64,000 bases of DNA from Gari tellinella (Eukaryota > Mollusca > Bivalvia > Cardiida > Psammobiidae): positions 25,059,550-25,123,549 of the forward strand of contig OV277864.1 in assembly GCA_922989275.2 (NCBI GenBank), in the 5' to 3' direction. Position 1 is the first letter of the stretch. Each line of letters begins with the position of its first letter. The position numbers and the translations under genes are program-made. The notes under the pieces were generated by a model. The model saw only the letters and a list, made by a program, of their open reading frames with translations. It did no database searches and had not been told where the DNA came from. Of this stretch, positions 53,832 through 63,948 are shown one piece after another.

Positions 53832-54050
53832 ATGATTCCTGGAAATTCAATGTCTAATAGATAGTTCTAGTTTCCAATAAAGTCTAGGCCATGAATGATT
53901 TCTGCAATAAATTGCAAAATGACAAACAGTGCAGACACTAACTAAATGTCTCCTACATGATCATTCTGATCTGGATATACACGTTGACGTAGGGAAAATG
54001 TACTCCATGTTATTATATGTGTACAGATTGTTTTCAATAAAAAGACATGG
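53832..54050 (-). mobile_element. Fam-C MITE, degraded
   Basis: TTCTAGTTTCCAATAAAGTC, AATTGCAAAATGACAAACAG..GTGCAGACACT and CATTCTGATCTGGATATACA. Confidence 0.55.
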
Positions 54051-54302
54051 GTTACCCGGCGTCTGATCTGACCCCAGACTGTTTGCAAATGTAAGTGAAG
54101 TTTTAGTGTTAACGCTTTAATTGGGGTGATAACGTCTTCATCACTGTACTGAAATAAATACGGACATTTTCAGTTTCTGCTTTCATTTACATATTCATCG
54201 CGATATACGATGCAATTACTATGGCATGAAGAATGTACCAAGAGGCCTATGGACAAAATGTTGCTCATCTGAGAATTGTTGACACAATGGAGAGAATGAC
54301 TT

Positions 54303-54922
54303 ATGACCAGGGGAGGGTCATTTTTTCCCCTGTGACATAATTTTCACAATCTTGACAGCGGACCTGTAGATGACGCGTTTGTGCCAAATATCTAAGCATT
54401 GTGTACTAGGGTTGCAGACAAGAACCATGCCAAATATCAAAGCCCTGGGCACATACGTTTCAGAGAAGACAACTTTTGAAAAGATCACTATATAACACTG
54501 TATAAAAGTGTGACCCCGGGACGAAGTCAATTTTGACTCAAGGGCATAATTAGAAAAATCGTATAGAGGATATTAAGATGTTGCTATGTGCCACATATCT
54601 ACCTTCTGGCCATTGTAGCTTTTGGCAAAAATATATTTTAAGATTTCGTTATTGTTTCACTTCGGTTGCCATGGCAACAAGAGTTTTAGATTGTTTTTAG
54701 TTAGTTGAACATATTTGAAAGAGCTTGACCCAAGGACCTTTACTGTAAAGTTTGGTTGAAATCTGTAAAGGGATATATGAGGAGATGCCATTTGAAACAT
54801 TTGTTAAAGACGACGGACAACGGACTACGCACAACACACAACGCACGACGGACGACAGGGACGACGGACACATGACCATCCCAATAGCTCACATTCAGTA
54901 TTTGGCCCAGGTGAGCTAAATT
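54303..54922 (+). repeat. Bivalve-type dispersed repeat with terminal hairpin
   Basis: The block runs from about GACCAGGGGAGGGTC to an ACGACGGAC-rich stretch (54808-54871) and a TAGCTCAC/GTGAGCTA hairpin (54885-54918). From memory, this order occurs in many bivalve introns. The function is unknown; a SINE-like or non-autonomous retroposon is plausible. Confidence 0.6.
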
Positions 54923-55204
54923 GTAAAATCATATTGCAAATGCTATTTCCAAAACTGTCATTGTCGTTGGATAATCTCGAATTAATGATGGCAGTAACAA
55001 CTTGTGTGCGTCTACTTATTTCTAACCATGTAGTGACACTATTGGAAAAGTACCATCCATTTGGCAACAAAACCAATTCTTACGTTTTACCTCTTCCCCA
55101 AAGAAAATAATGTTCTTACTGCTACATCGTACACTGTCCCAAAAAAAGCAATAAATCACTTACTTACAGGTGGCTACTGACGGTAGACTGGCAATAAACC
55201 AATA

Positions 55205-55325
55205 AGCTATAAACAGTTTGCCATTAATTTTAAAAATGTTTTCATTTGTTCCATTTATTGCATTGCGTTTGAGTGAAGTGTCGTTTAAGCGGGAAATACA
55301 AAATGTCGTCTCCATTTTATTACTT
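55205..55325 (+). mobile_element. Fam-A right-half fragment
   Basis: ACAGTTTGCCATTAATTTTA, TTATTGCATTGCGTTTGAGT, GTTTAAGCGGGAAATACAAA and GTCGTCTCC. Confidence 0.55.
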
Positions 55326-55404
55326 CTCAACAATCGCCTGTATTTTTCAAGGACATATATCCACATATAACCGTTACAAACAGCAACTAGGCATATGATC
55401 AGAC

Positions 55405-55645
55405 TTTAAACTCCCATTAAATGAAATGGACAAAATCATTTTCGAATTACGTCTAGTCCATTTGACCATTTATGCTTATATTCCGCCATTTTTTGAATAA
55501 CAAAAAGTTCATATATTAATAAGAGGGCTCTTTTATGAACCCGCTGATCTGGGTCTTCACTGTTTGTTTAGGACAATAGTAATCTTTAAAGGTACAATAT
55601 TTATAAAACAAATGAGTATACTAATCCCTAGAGTTCAACGTGTTG
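55405..55645 (-). mobile_element. Fam-C MITE, degraded
   Basis: CTAGTCCATTTGACC, AAGAGGGCTCTTTTATGAAC..CTGATCTGGGTCTTCACTG and GAGTATACTAATCCCTAGAG end. Confidence 0.6.
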
Positions 55646-55888
55646 ACATTCTGATAAAAAACCACAAATGAAGATAAAAGTATTCCAAATGTCAATTAAG
55701 ATAATGTTAATTTATTGAATTTCTCTCAACTTATATAAATCTTTATCTCGATAACAGGTCTTTATCAAAAGATAAGTATGCTTTTCTTTAAAGCCCATAG
55801 AGGTCGGACTATTTGAAACGAGGAATTCGATGTTTTATAAAATAACATTGTCAACATTTCAAGGTCTCTGTCGTTTTCACATAAAGGA

Positions 55889-56090
55889 CTGATGCAAAGC
55901 AGTATTTTACTGGGTTCAGAACATAAAAGTGGAACCATAGGTCTGTCATTTAACAGACACGTACATGTCTCCTTATCTTAATATCATTTTCAAGGATATA
56001 TAAACGGCTAATTTCGAAAGTCAGATAAGGCAGTATTTTGGAGGGTTTAGAGCATAGAAGTGAAACAATGTGGTATAACAGGCGAGTCAT
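55889..56090. repeat. Diverged direct repeat
   Basis: GCAGTATTTTACTGGGTTCA with AAAAGTGGAACCATAGG (about 55899-55945) recurs as GCAGTATTTTGGAGGGTTTA with GAAGTGAAACAATGTGG about 130 bp later. Each copy precedes an AACAG motif. Confidence 0.45.
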
Positions 56091-56095
56091 CTTAC

Positions 56096-56228
56096 ATTCA
56101 TGTATGGATGCTGCGTCAATAATAACGCGCACTTCGTCCGCACGGATCGTGACTCGAACCTCCTTTTCACGCACAATGGTATCGTCGGATTTAACATTTC
56201 CATTGCCATAGTTTATTCTTCTTTGGCA
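56096..56228 (-). CDS. Candidate host exon (phase 0 in, one base over), unknown gene
   Basis: On the minus strand an acceptor-like TTATATTACAG (AG at 56229-56230) is followed by 133 bp with no stop, then a donor-like GAAT|GTAAGA (donor at 56091-56095). The 44 codons give a charged peptide that includes NYGNGNVKSDDTIVREKEV and, further on, RADEVRVIIDAASIHE. The second half is clearly richer in CG-containing codons than the AT-rich surroundings. It matches none of the repeats catalogued here. I do not recognise the protein. The polypyrimidine tract is weak and no flanking exons were identified, so this is an inference from splice signals and codon content only. Confidence 0.3.
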
Positions 56229-56244
56229 CTGTAATATAAGCTAG

Positions 56245-56385
56245 ATTTAAGACTACATGACTGGATACATGTCCAGGAAATGGTCAAACAGTTTAATTTC
56301 TAATCAGACGCCGCGTAACGCGGTGTGTGATCAGGAACCACACTGTTTTCTACGTCGGTTTTTGTCTCATATGACGGTGTAATGA
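56245..56385 (+). mobile_element. Core alpha relic (Fam-B)
   Basis: AACAGTTTAATTTCTAATCA..GACGCCGCGTAACGCGGTG. TIRs not found. Confidence 0.55.
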
Positions 56386-56764
56386 TTCAATATGGAATTA
56401 GTCATTGGCTAACTTGATGACTCGTAGTGTTAGACACCCGTTGGTATTTTACAATACTCGATTATTGCGTATTGATGACCAATTAGCTAATCATGCTTGA
56501 AGTTGTAAAAGGCTTATTAGGACCACCCACATGGTCGAGGCATTTTCTCTGTCATTGCTAATAGCGCAAACGCCTTTATCTACAAATAAGTTGAATTCAC
56601 ATCATACAAAGCATGGTGCCGCGTCCGGATAGTATCCAAATTGTATGACACTCATTATCGATATTTTAAATAAAAAGACTCTACCATGAGTTAAAGAATT
56701 TAAACTTTGGATAGAAATGAAGACAATTGATAGGGGCCGATATATTCTGCAAGGAAAGAGTTCA

Positions 56765-57016
56765 GGGCTGCCATAAGTTGACATAAAAATTCCTAAGATT
56801 TCCACAATTGTATTTTTCAAGTGCGATTTTACGAATCGTACCTTTACCCCAAAGCCTGTATCTAGTTTTGTTGACATGTGACTATCAGAAGCAGGCTGTA
56901 AGTAAAGCAGAATGCGCCTTAAGGCGCATTCTGCTTTACTTTCAGCCTGCTTTAAGCTACCATGTACTGGAAAAAATCCGAAGATTTAGGAGAAATCCGG
57001 AGAAATGGCAGCCCTG
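56765..57016 (+). mobile_element. hAT-like MITE carrying core delta
   Basis: TIRs CAGGGCTGCCATAAGTTG and GAAATGGCAGCCCTG (inverted). AGAGTT lies immediately outside both ends. The inner part is a perfect core delta hairpin (GCGCCTTAAGGCGC tip) with Fam-D flanks such as CAAAGCCTGTATCTAGTTTT. It is Fam-D interior inside different termini. Confidence 0.85.
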
Positions 57017-57099
57017 AGAGTTAATATTACTTCATTGTTTAGTCTGGCAGAAACTTCTCCCTCAAATCGACAAGTTCAAATCCTAATTGGACGCCTTTG

Positions 57100-57257
57100 C
57101 TAACAGAATACCATTGGTTTAAACTTGTCGTCTTCGAATGTATGGAAAATTCAATATTGTTAAATTCTGAATGAATAAATAGATATTTATGCGAGTAAAA
57201 ATAGTTTGAAAAGTCGACTTAAGTCGCCTAAGGTGCTGAAAGGGTTAAAGAGAATGA
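57100..57257. mobile_element. Fam-B right-half fragment
   Basis: GGTTTAAACTTGTCGTCTTC, AAAGTCGACTTAAGTCGCCT and GGTGCTGAAAGGGTTAA. Confidence 0.55.
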
Positions 57258-57283
57258 AAGTAAATCCCACAGTTCCTACAGTT

Positions 57284-57520
57284 TTATCCATCTCGCTCTC
57301 AAACACCCATAAAAGCGCGTTTGCAAACAGTTTGGATCATGTACAGCGGCGTCTGATCAGGATCCAAACTGCTTGACACTCATTTTGAAATTTATTCAGT
57401 CACACTGCCTGAATTTTGAACCTTGAAACGACATTGCAGACAACAAAATTGAAATAGACAACAGGGAAACGGTGATTGGGATAAACAATCTCACAAAAAA
57501 GTTGGAAGTGAAAGGGTTAA
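57284..57520 (+). mobile_element. Fam-B MITE
   Basis: AAAGCGCGTTTGCAAACAGT, a core alpha with shortened tip (GTACAGCGGCGTC) and GGAAGTGAAAGGGTTAA end; the left TIR is decayed. Confidence 0.75.
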
Positions 57521-57715
57521 GCAGTATTTACATTACATTATAGAATATAACTCCAACCTCGTAAATTTTAATGATTTTCAGGGAATGAAAACTACTTTTC
57601 CAACGCCATGGCTGATTTGGATCTACACTGTTTACAATGGGCAACAGTTTTTCTCTCATGGCCCGACTAATTTCATGTTATATTGTAATAAATTAGTTCA
57701 TTATAAAACCATTGT

Positions 57716-57947
57716 TTAACCCTTTGAACCCTAGTCTCGCATATAGGCGTCCTTTTCAAACAGTATACATGTGAAAAGTGCACTTGTCCTATGACAAACA
57801 ATGAATACCCAGATCAGAGGGCTCCTTACTTCACTGTTTGTCATAATGCAAAACATTAACAAAAACAACCCTTAAAAGTCAGAAATGGACTGTACTTAAA
57901 TGGAAACTGGGATTGTCAATTTAAATTTTCAGGGAGGAAAGAGTTAA
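57716..57947 (+). mobile_element. Fam-C MITE, TIRs intact, one hairpin arm lost
   Basis: TTAACCCTTTGAACCCTAGT and CAGGGAGGAAAGAGTTAA ends, CGCATATAGGCG, GATCAGAGGGCTCCTTACTT then straight to CACTGTTTG. Confidence 0.85.
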
Positions 57948-58008
57948 CCTACTCCAGTCGGTATGTCAAGAGACATAATATTTCACGATTATATCGACTA
58001 CAGAATAC

Positions 58009-58172
58009 AGTCAAATTACAATAATAATTATGACCACTTACTATTGTTAGCCATTTTATGTTTAAGGCAGGTGATTGCTTAAAGCAAGGTGAAAGTAAAA
58101 CATAAAGTTGTTTTGTTGCAGCTATCTGTTTTACTTTAACCTAGCTTTAAGCTGGCATATGTCTTTCATGCA
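58009..58172 (+). mobile_element. Fam-E MITE, degraded
   Basis: TACAGTCAAATTACAATAAT, GCTTAAAGCAAGGTGAAAGT..CTGTTTTACTTTAACC and AAGCTGGCATATGTCTTTCA. Confidence 0.6.
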
Positions 58173-59804
58173 ATCGACAATCAACACGGCTTCATTTCGG
58201 TGGTTGTCATTGGGGGTATATTGCATATAGATATATGCAACTTTTGAAGTCTGTAAATGTTTTTTATCGCTTCACTTTCTGTCAATACCAAACCGGCTTT
58301 TATAAATATTTAAGATCCTGATCAGACGTCGAGTAACGGAACTCTGAAACATTACAGTAACTCAGTCTTTGGATAGAATACAAACTGCTGGTAATTAAAT
58401 CGATATTGATTCCGTCCAATAGCGGCATCTGAATAAGAGAAGCAGAAGGCATAATCAGCAAACGCTGTTTGGGCAGAGAAGGGAATACTGCTTCTTCTAA
58501 ATACAAAATGATGGAGGACATAAAACGGTGCACTTTCCAGACGTATGATTGAAGCGTCTAGCATATTTCCATGTGGCTTTTCCAATTATCGCCGTCATCG
58601 TCCGACATTACAGACGCAATGGTATGATCTCCATAAGTTGATTCTCGATCGAAGGTAATCCCTCCCATAAACTTTATCACGATGTGGGCGAATCTGTGAT
58701 AACTTGTGCAAATATTCTGCGACCCTAATGAGATGCCAAGTGTCTTGGTGTCTTTTTTCGATCTAAACTATTTGGCACTTTGATGATATTTTCCGGAATG
58801 ATATTAATACATGTATATATGCTCGAGGACAGACACCTCATTTATGATATACAGATATAACAACCAAAAGGATACTTGGCACACAATGTGAACAAAATAT
58901 TTTCAAGTGTGAAACACTTAACGTAGTAGCTTATGTTCATAATATTATATGAGAAGCGATGCCTTGTCTGCTTAAGGTTAAAACGAATTAGTAAAATACA
59001 TGTTTCACATGCGGTATCAATAAACGATTGACCTTTGTGTTTTTAAATACCCAAATTTAGTTGAGATACAAATGCATAGTAGATGGACCTTTAATATAAC
59101 CACATTACCGTCCACTACCCATGTCGTCTCTAAACAACATCGCGATCTACTGTTTCATTAATTATGTTTGTATTTAAAATGAAATCATCCATATTTGCAA
59201 ATAAACAGGTTCGTTGGGCTGCAGGATACATGTATCAAAATATAAAAACTTAGTAAAAATGTGATTGTTACTACATGTATATATACTCAATTCATATACT
59301 CATTTCATACGTAAAAGACGAATCGAGCATAAATAGGATGTAAGTTAATTTATCACATAAAACAGCCTCGCGCAGTGTCATAACGGTTTTCAATATTTTC
59401 GATAAATCGATTTTTGGGCTCAGACCCAACTTGTTCGCCCACAAGCGCTGCATGAAGCGGGGTACCAGATGACGCAAAATGTGATGATATTTCCATAAAC
59501 AACGTTACGTTTTTACGGAACATATATATGAAGGAGGGACTACAAACTACGGCTTCAATTCAATGATAACAATAAATGTTTATGTGATAGATCGAATCTC
59601 ACATTCATACCCATAACTAATCAATCTAAATAAAATCGTGGATTAAAGTTAATATCACGCTCGTCAAGACTCGCGTCATATTATTATAGCAAAGTAGTGC
59701 CATAAAAATAATAACACATGATCTCACATGTAAGATTCTCTATCTCTGCTATCCTAGCCAGTATATGAATAGAAACGGGTCTCGGTTTTTTAGTCCGGTC
59801 TCAA
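58173..59804. other. Mostly unique DNA
   Basis: Contains an alpha half arm (AAGATCCTGATCAGACGTCG, 58311-58330) and a GATGAGACG-type relic (CGACCCTAATGAGATGCCAA, 58720 on). No supported gene. The block 59280-59500 is GC-richer and open in two minus-strand frames but lacks convincing splice sites. Confidence 0.4.
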
Positions 59805-59946
59805 AGAGCGGAGAAGACATTATTATTTCCCGTTTATATGCAAATGAAACGCAAACGTAATGCACGAACATGCAGAGAAGTACATGGGTTTGACATTTCT
59901 GACGATTTAACGGTTATTGGGAAAGAATATCGTCTTCTCCAGTGTA
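59805..59946 (-). mobile_element. Fam-A deletion derivative, no hairpin
   Basis: GCGGAGAAGACATTATTATT and GGGAAAGAATATCGTCTTCT ends retained. Core alpha is absent, leaving about 140 bp. Confidence 0.7.
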
Positions 59947-60611
59947 AAATTATCTCTGTCAAAAGCTACAGCTCAAAATGCCAAGATGTTTAGATACAAT
60001 TTAAAAGCAATAAAACATATCGGTTAAAATCAAAAGTAATGTTACGCGTAAAAGATGTCACATTTTATTGGTTTCAGTCGAAAAGAAATAAAATACATGT
60101 ATCACAGACAACTTTTAGAACTATTTCGTGTATATTGATAATAAAACCGTCCAACCATTTGACAACTTTTTTCATACATGTATCATTATTATGTAAATAC
60201 GGAACACAATCACTAAACCACAATAGACTATTAGATATTTTTAGATGTGTGTAAATGTTCCTGTACGAGACGCTGATAGAGATTGATCCATCATAATTCT
60301 TCAGATTATTACTTCAAAAGTGGCTCCTCGCCTACGACTGAGATGGATGTGTGACCCAGTAATGAAGGAGACTTGTGGAAGGACGGAGTTATTCAACCCG
60401 ACCGTCGTCCGGACTTCAGATACCAATCTTACAGAATAATTTATTAACTATAGTTGAGACAACACTCGACTAAGTACAAATTAGTCACATACGTGTCTTT
60501 CCTTAAGGATAATTTCACATGGTCACGCAATAATGTTTGAGGAAGAAATAACAGCTCATCTTGTTATAGTATCTTTTCTTTAAACACTGCCATTTGCAGT
60601 CTTTTTTCACT

Positions 60612-60721
60612 TTATCCCATACATCGTAGCTTGTTTCTAGTTTTGAAGACATGTGGCCACTTACAACAGATTGAAAGTACATCAGAATGCATATTCTGCT
60701 AAATACTTTCAGCCTGTTTAA
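60612..60721 (+). mobile_element. Fam-D fragment
   Basis: TATCCCATACATCGTAGCTT, GTTTCTAGTTTTGAAGACAT, a short delta hairpin (GAATGCATATTC) and TTTCAGCCTGTTTAA, whose TTAA starts the next element. Confidence 0.6.
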
Positions 60722-60934
60722 CCCCTTTACTGCCTTACCCCGAGTACACTCGTTATTTGCAAACAGTTTGGATTCTGATCAGACGCCGCGTAACGCGGCG
60801 TCTGATCAGGATCCAAACGGTTTGACACTCGTTTCAATATTTCTAAAGTCAAAATACCTCAAAATTGTTTTTGAAAAATAGAAGCAGACGAAAAATGTTT
60901 AAATTTGATGACGTCATCGTAGTGAAGGGGTTAA
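60718..60934 (+). mobile_element. Fam-B MITE, intact
   Basis: TTAACCCCTTTACTGCC and GTAGTGAAGGGGTTAA ends, perfect core alpha (CGCCGCGTAACGCGGCG), GAAGCAGACGAAAAATG in the right arm. The best Fam-B copy here. Confidence 0.95.
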
Positions 60935-61233
60935 TCTACATTCTGCTTGGAAATAGAACTGTTTTATTTTGGTTGATGGTCATGGCAGCGCAGGGGTTAA
61001 GAACCATCGATATAAATGTCTTTTAAAATACCAAACTATCAAACCAGATAACGCTAGCATTTGCAAACAGTCCAGATAAAGATGTCAGGTTACAGTTGGT
61101 TGGTACTAACATCGATCTTCTGTCAACAAGTCTCAAATTTGATTTAGACGACAATGTTTAGGAAGATAATGACATATGAGAGACCATAACCAATATAATC
61201 TAGATGTGCAGGTTTGATCTAAACGACACTCTT

Positions 61234-61425
61234 TTAACCCCTTCATTGCAATGACGTCAGAAACTTTAGCAATTGCCGTCTGCTTTTATTTCTCAAATTA
61301 AGAAATTCGTTATTAGCGCTAAACTGTTTGGATCTGTTACACTGAATCTGATCAGGATCTAAACTAGAATCTACATTTGTATCTGTACATATCATTGAAC
61401 TCTGAGTAAGCAATTTAAGGGGTTT
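61234..61425 (-). mobile_element. Fam-B MITE, degraded
   Basis: TTAACCCCTTCATTGCAATG start, GCCGTCTGCTTTTATTTCTC, GAATCTGATCAGGATCTAAA and ATTTAAGGGG end. Confidence 0.65.
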
Positions 61426-61846
61426 TCGCAAATATAGACAGTAAAGGAACAGACATTCGAAACGTAGGTCTTGACGTTCTGCATATACACAATCTTTGAA
61501 TCGTCACAGAAGATGTGTGGCTGCTATATGCAGACCAGGAGTAATCCAAATAAATAACTACGAAGATGTTCGAAGTAGTTGATACACACTTCAATAGACA
61601 TGTTGGCCTTAAAAACTGAAATGGTTTGCATATGATATTGTTTTCATCTGCATATACGATATGTATCAGCCAAATCCTTATAATGAATTTAAATCTCGTC
61701 TCCGCTTCTTATTAATATGACTGCTAATATAGTGTGGATTAAGTATAGTATTTTGAATAAACATTTACAGAAATATGCAACAGAAGACTCATCTTAAGAA
61801 TTTTATTGTACAAACAAACAACAAACACAGGAGAACAGTGCACAGT

Positions 61847-61886
61847 CGTTTATAAGGTACTTGCTCGTTTATAAGGTACTTGCATA
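61847..61886 (+). repeat. Short tandem duplication
   Basis: TCGTTTATAAGGTACTTGC occurs twice in a row. Confidence 0.8.
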
Positions 61887-61927
61887 GTAAATCTGGTAAC
61901 GACAATACAGTAACACACTGATAAAAA

Positions 61928-62160
61928 ACCATTATCCCCTGAAACTTCCAACTGACAATTCCAATTTACAATAAACGATTAAGGAATTTTTTGTTTTATA
62001 AAATATTGCAAAACAACAAACACTGAAGTCCCTAATTATAGTGCTCCTGCAGGATCCCTCTATTTAGGGATTTCACTGTTTGCATTAGACAAGTGTACTC
62101 TTCACATGTATACATTTGGTAAAAGACGCATATATGCGTCATTAGGGCTCAATGAGTTAA
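61928..62160 (-). mobile_element. Fam-C MITE
   Basis: CCATTATCCCCTGAAACTTC start, core gamma with a one-base shift (GTGCTCCTGCAGGATCCCTC), GACGCATATATGCGTC and GGGCTCAATGAGTTAA end. Confidence 0.8.
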
Positions 62161-62174
62161 GCAAAAATATCAAT

Positions 62175-62386
62175 AATTAGAATACTTTTTTCATCAATCA
62201 CAACACTTACTATTCTTCTTATTGCTGACTGTTTCGTCCACTACTGTGGACATCCTCAAAGCTACTGGCGACGTGAGAAGTCGTCACGTCGCCAGTAGCT
62301 TTGAGGATGTCCTCAGTAGTGGACGAAACAGTCAGCAATAAGAAAAAAAGTAAGTGTTGTGATTGATGAAAAAACGTATTCTAATT
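62175..62386. repeat. 212-bp near-perfect palindrome
   Basis: Arms of about 104 bp (starting AATTAGAATAC) are inverted with only a handful of mismatches, with almost no loop (GAGAAGTCGT). The arms contain GACTGTTTCGTCCACTACTG and ACATCCTCAAAGCTACTGGC. Not related to the window's MITE cores. Confidence 0.95.
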
Positions 62387-62429
62387 ATGGATTTACCAAC
62401 ACAATGAACACTTTCAAGAAAAATATCAA

Positions 62430-62570
62430 TAGTGTTGCAAACAATTTGAGTTGTCGCGAGGCGTACAGTCACTCGAAGTCTCATATAGATCAAAACTATT
62501 GGAGGCTCTAAGCTTGTTTCCTGAAAAGAAATAGCAGATAAATACACCCTGAGAATTAAAAGCAGACAAC
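62430..62570 (+). mobile_element. Hairpin relic of the GATGAGACG type
   Basis: GTTGCAAACAATTTGAGTTG..TCGAAGTCTCATATAGATCA and AAAAGAAATAGCAGATAAAT. Confidence 0.4.
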
Positions 62571-62706
62571 CAATTTTGCAAACACCGTCTAGCGTGCTAC
62601 AATTCAATTATCAGACAAGTGTCTTAGCTCTCAGCCTATACTCGGTGCTAAGAAGAAAACTGAAAGCCGCTAATAGTTTAGGACACTCCGACGGCTGGAA
62701 GTAGTG

Positions 62707-62715
62707 TATATAAAG
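62707..62715 (+). promoter_or_regulatory. TATA box candidate
   Basis: TATATAAAG is a perfect metazoan TATA-box match. A start about 30 bp downstream would fall near 62740, before the ATG at 62763. It lies about 320 bp after the end of a 212-bp palindrome. Confidence 0.3.
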
Positions 62716-62762
62716 ATAAGCTTGCGCGTCTTTATTTGTAAAGTGTCAGGATACTCAACGAC

Positions 62763-62948
62763 ATGTCAACTAAACAACGCAATGCCAAGACCAGACAGTG
62801 CATATCCATCGTGACCTCTGTTCTTGATTTACCCTGGACGCAACCTCAGAATTATTGTTGTTTTATGACGCGACTTGTATTTTTTATCGATACCCCATCT
62901 CACTATATAGTTACACCATCGCTACAAACCTCAACGACACAAAATTAA
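62763..62948 (+). CDS. Small ORF downstream of the TATA candidate, unknown
   Basis: This 61-codon frame begins MSTKQRNAKTRQ and has no recognisable domain. Its only support is the well-placed TATA-like element about 50 bp upstream and the lack of overlap with any MITE. There is no obvious splice donor within it and no nearby polyadenylation signal before about 63493. It may be the first exon of a gene running off the window or simply chance. Confidence 0.15.
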   Translation: MSTKQRNAKTRQCISIVTSVLDLPWTQPQNYCCFMTRLVFFIDTPSHYIVTPSLQTSTTQN

Positions 62949-63756
62949 CAATCGTTCGGTCTTTCGTTGTAATTAAGAGACAAACACACACATATTGTTA
63001 TATAATCTTTATTTGACATGCTAAAGTTAAACATTTGAGTAGCTTAGTACATTGTATATATTTGTTGTAAATGTTAATCTCGCGTATAAATTGCGTATTG
63101 TAAATATATGTACTTTTATATTCAATAGATACCTTGCAACAATGTGTTTTAGTATGTGATTTCAGAGACAATAAACGGTAATGTAATATCGGAAACCATT
63201 ATATATAGCATCGCATCAGTTTCGTTTCTGTTTGTTTACAGCAATTTACAGTCAAGCAAGTTTTTTCATATGATCGCCAAAGGCGGCTTACCTTCTATTT
63301 GCAAACATTTTGGGTCCAGATCAGGCACATTCTCAATAATATTTCTTCAGCCCGAACTTCAAAAATAGGATTTTTGTATAGTTTTGCAGAGGACAATTTT
63401 CTCTGTGAAATGGTTAAAATAGAAACTGAAATGATTATCTCCTATTGTCGCTTTCTGTGTTTTAGTAAGATTTATATTGTAGGCAATTGTTAATAAAAGA
63501 TACATGGAGATCAGTGTCTAGTCAGAAACCAGACTGTTTGAGACTGGTATGGATATTACTTCAGAGATGTTAGTTAATTACTCGTATATCTATTAGGCGA
63601 AACAATAATAAAAATAAACCAAATTGAAGCTGGCGTAGCGATAGAATGTGTCATTTAGAGGTTAATAGCATATATATTTGTGTTTCCTGGATGTTAGGTA
63701 TGTGAAATAAAACCTTTGGGCAAAACTGTAAAGAAGGACGTACTTTATGTCTCTAT
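62949..63756. other. Unique AT-rich DNA
   Basis: No repeat family is seen except a lone TTTGCAAACATTTTGGGTCCAGATCAGG-like arm near 63297-63323. AATAAA occurs near 63493. Confidence 0.4.
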
Positions 63757-63948
63757 TTAACCCTTTCACTCTCAATGACGTCATAAAGCGCATTTGCAAA
63801 CAGTTTTGGTCCTGATCAGCGGCGTCTGATCAGGATCAAAACTGTTTGCATCTTGTTTTGAATAACGTTAGTTATACTGCCTTAAATCTAATTTTGAAAC
63901 GATATTGCAGATAACAATATTGATGCAGACAATGTGGCGGTGAAGGGG
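63757..63948 (+). mobile_element. Fam-B MITE, right TTAA replaced
   Basis: TTAACCCTTTCACTCTCAAT start, core alpha with a short tip (GATCAGCGGCGTCTGATC), TGTGGCGGTGAAGGGGTA end. The final bases merge with a Fam-A terminus. Confidence 0.85.

Noticed and set aside
59353..59496. 47-codon minus-strand frame with SSGTPLHAALVGEQ
   Set aside because: The GTPLHAA stretch recalls an ankyrin repeat, but there is no second repeat, no good donor site and the frame stops soon after.
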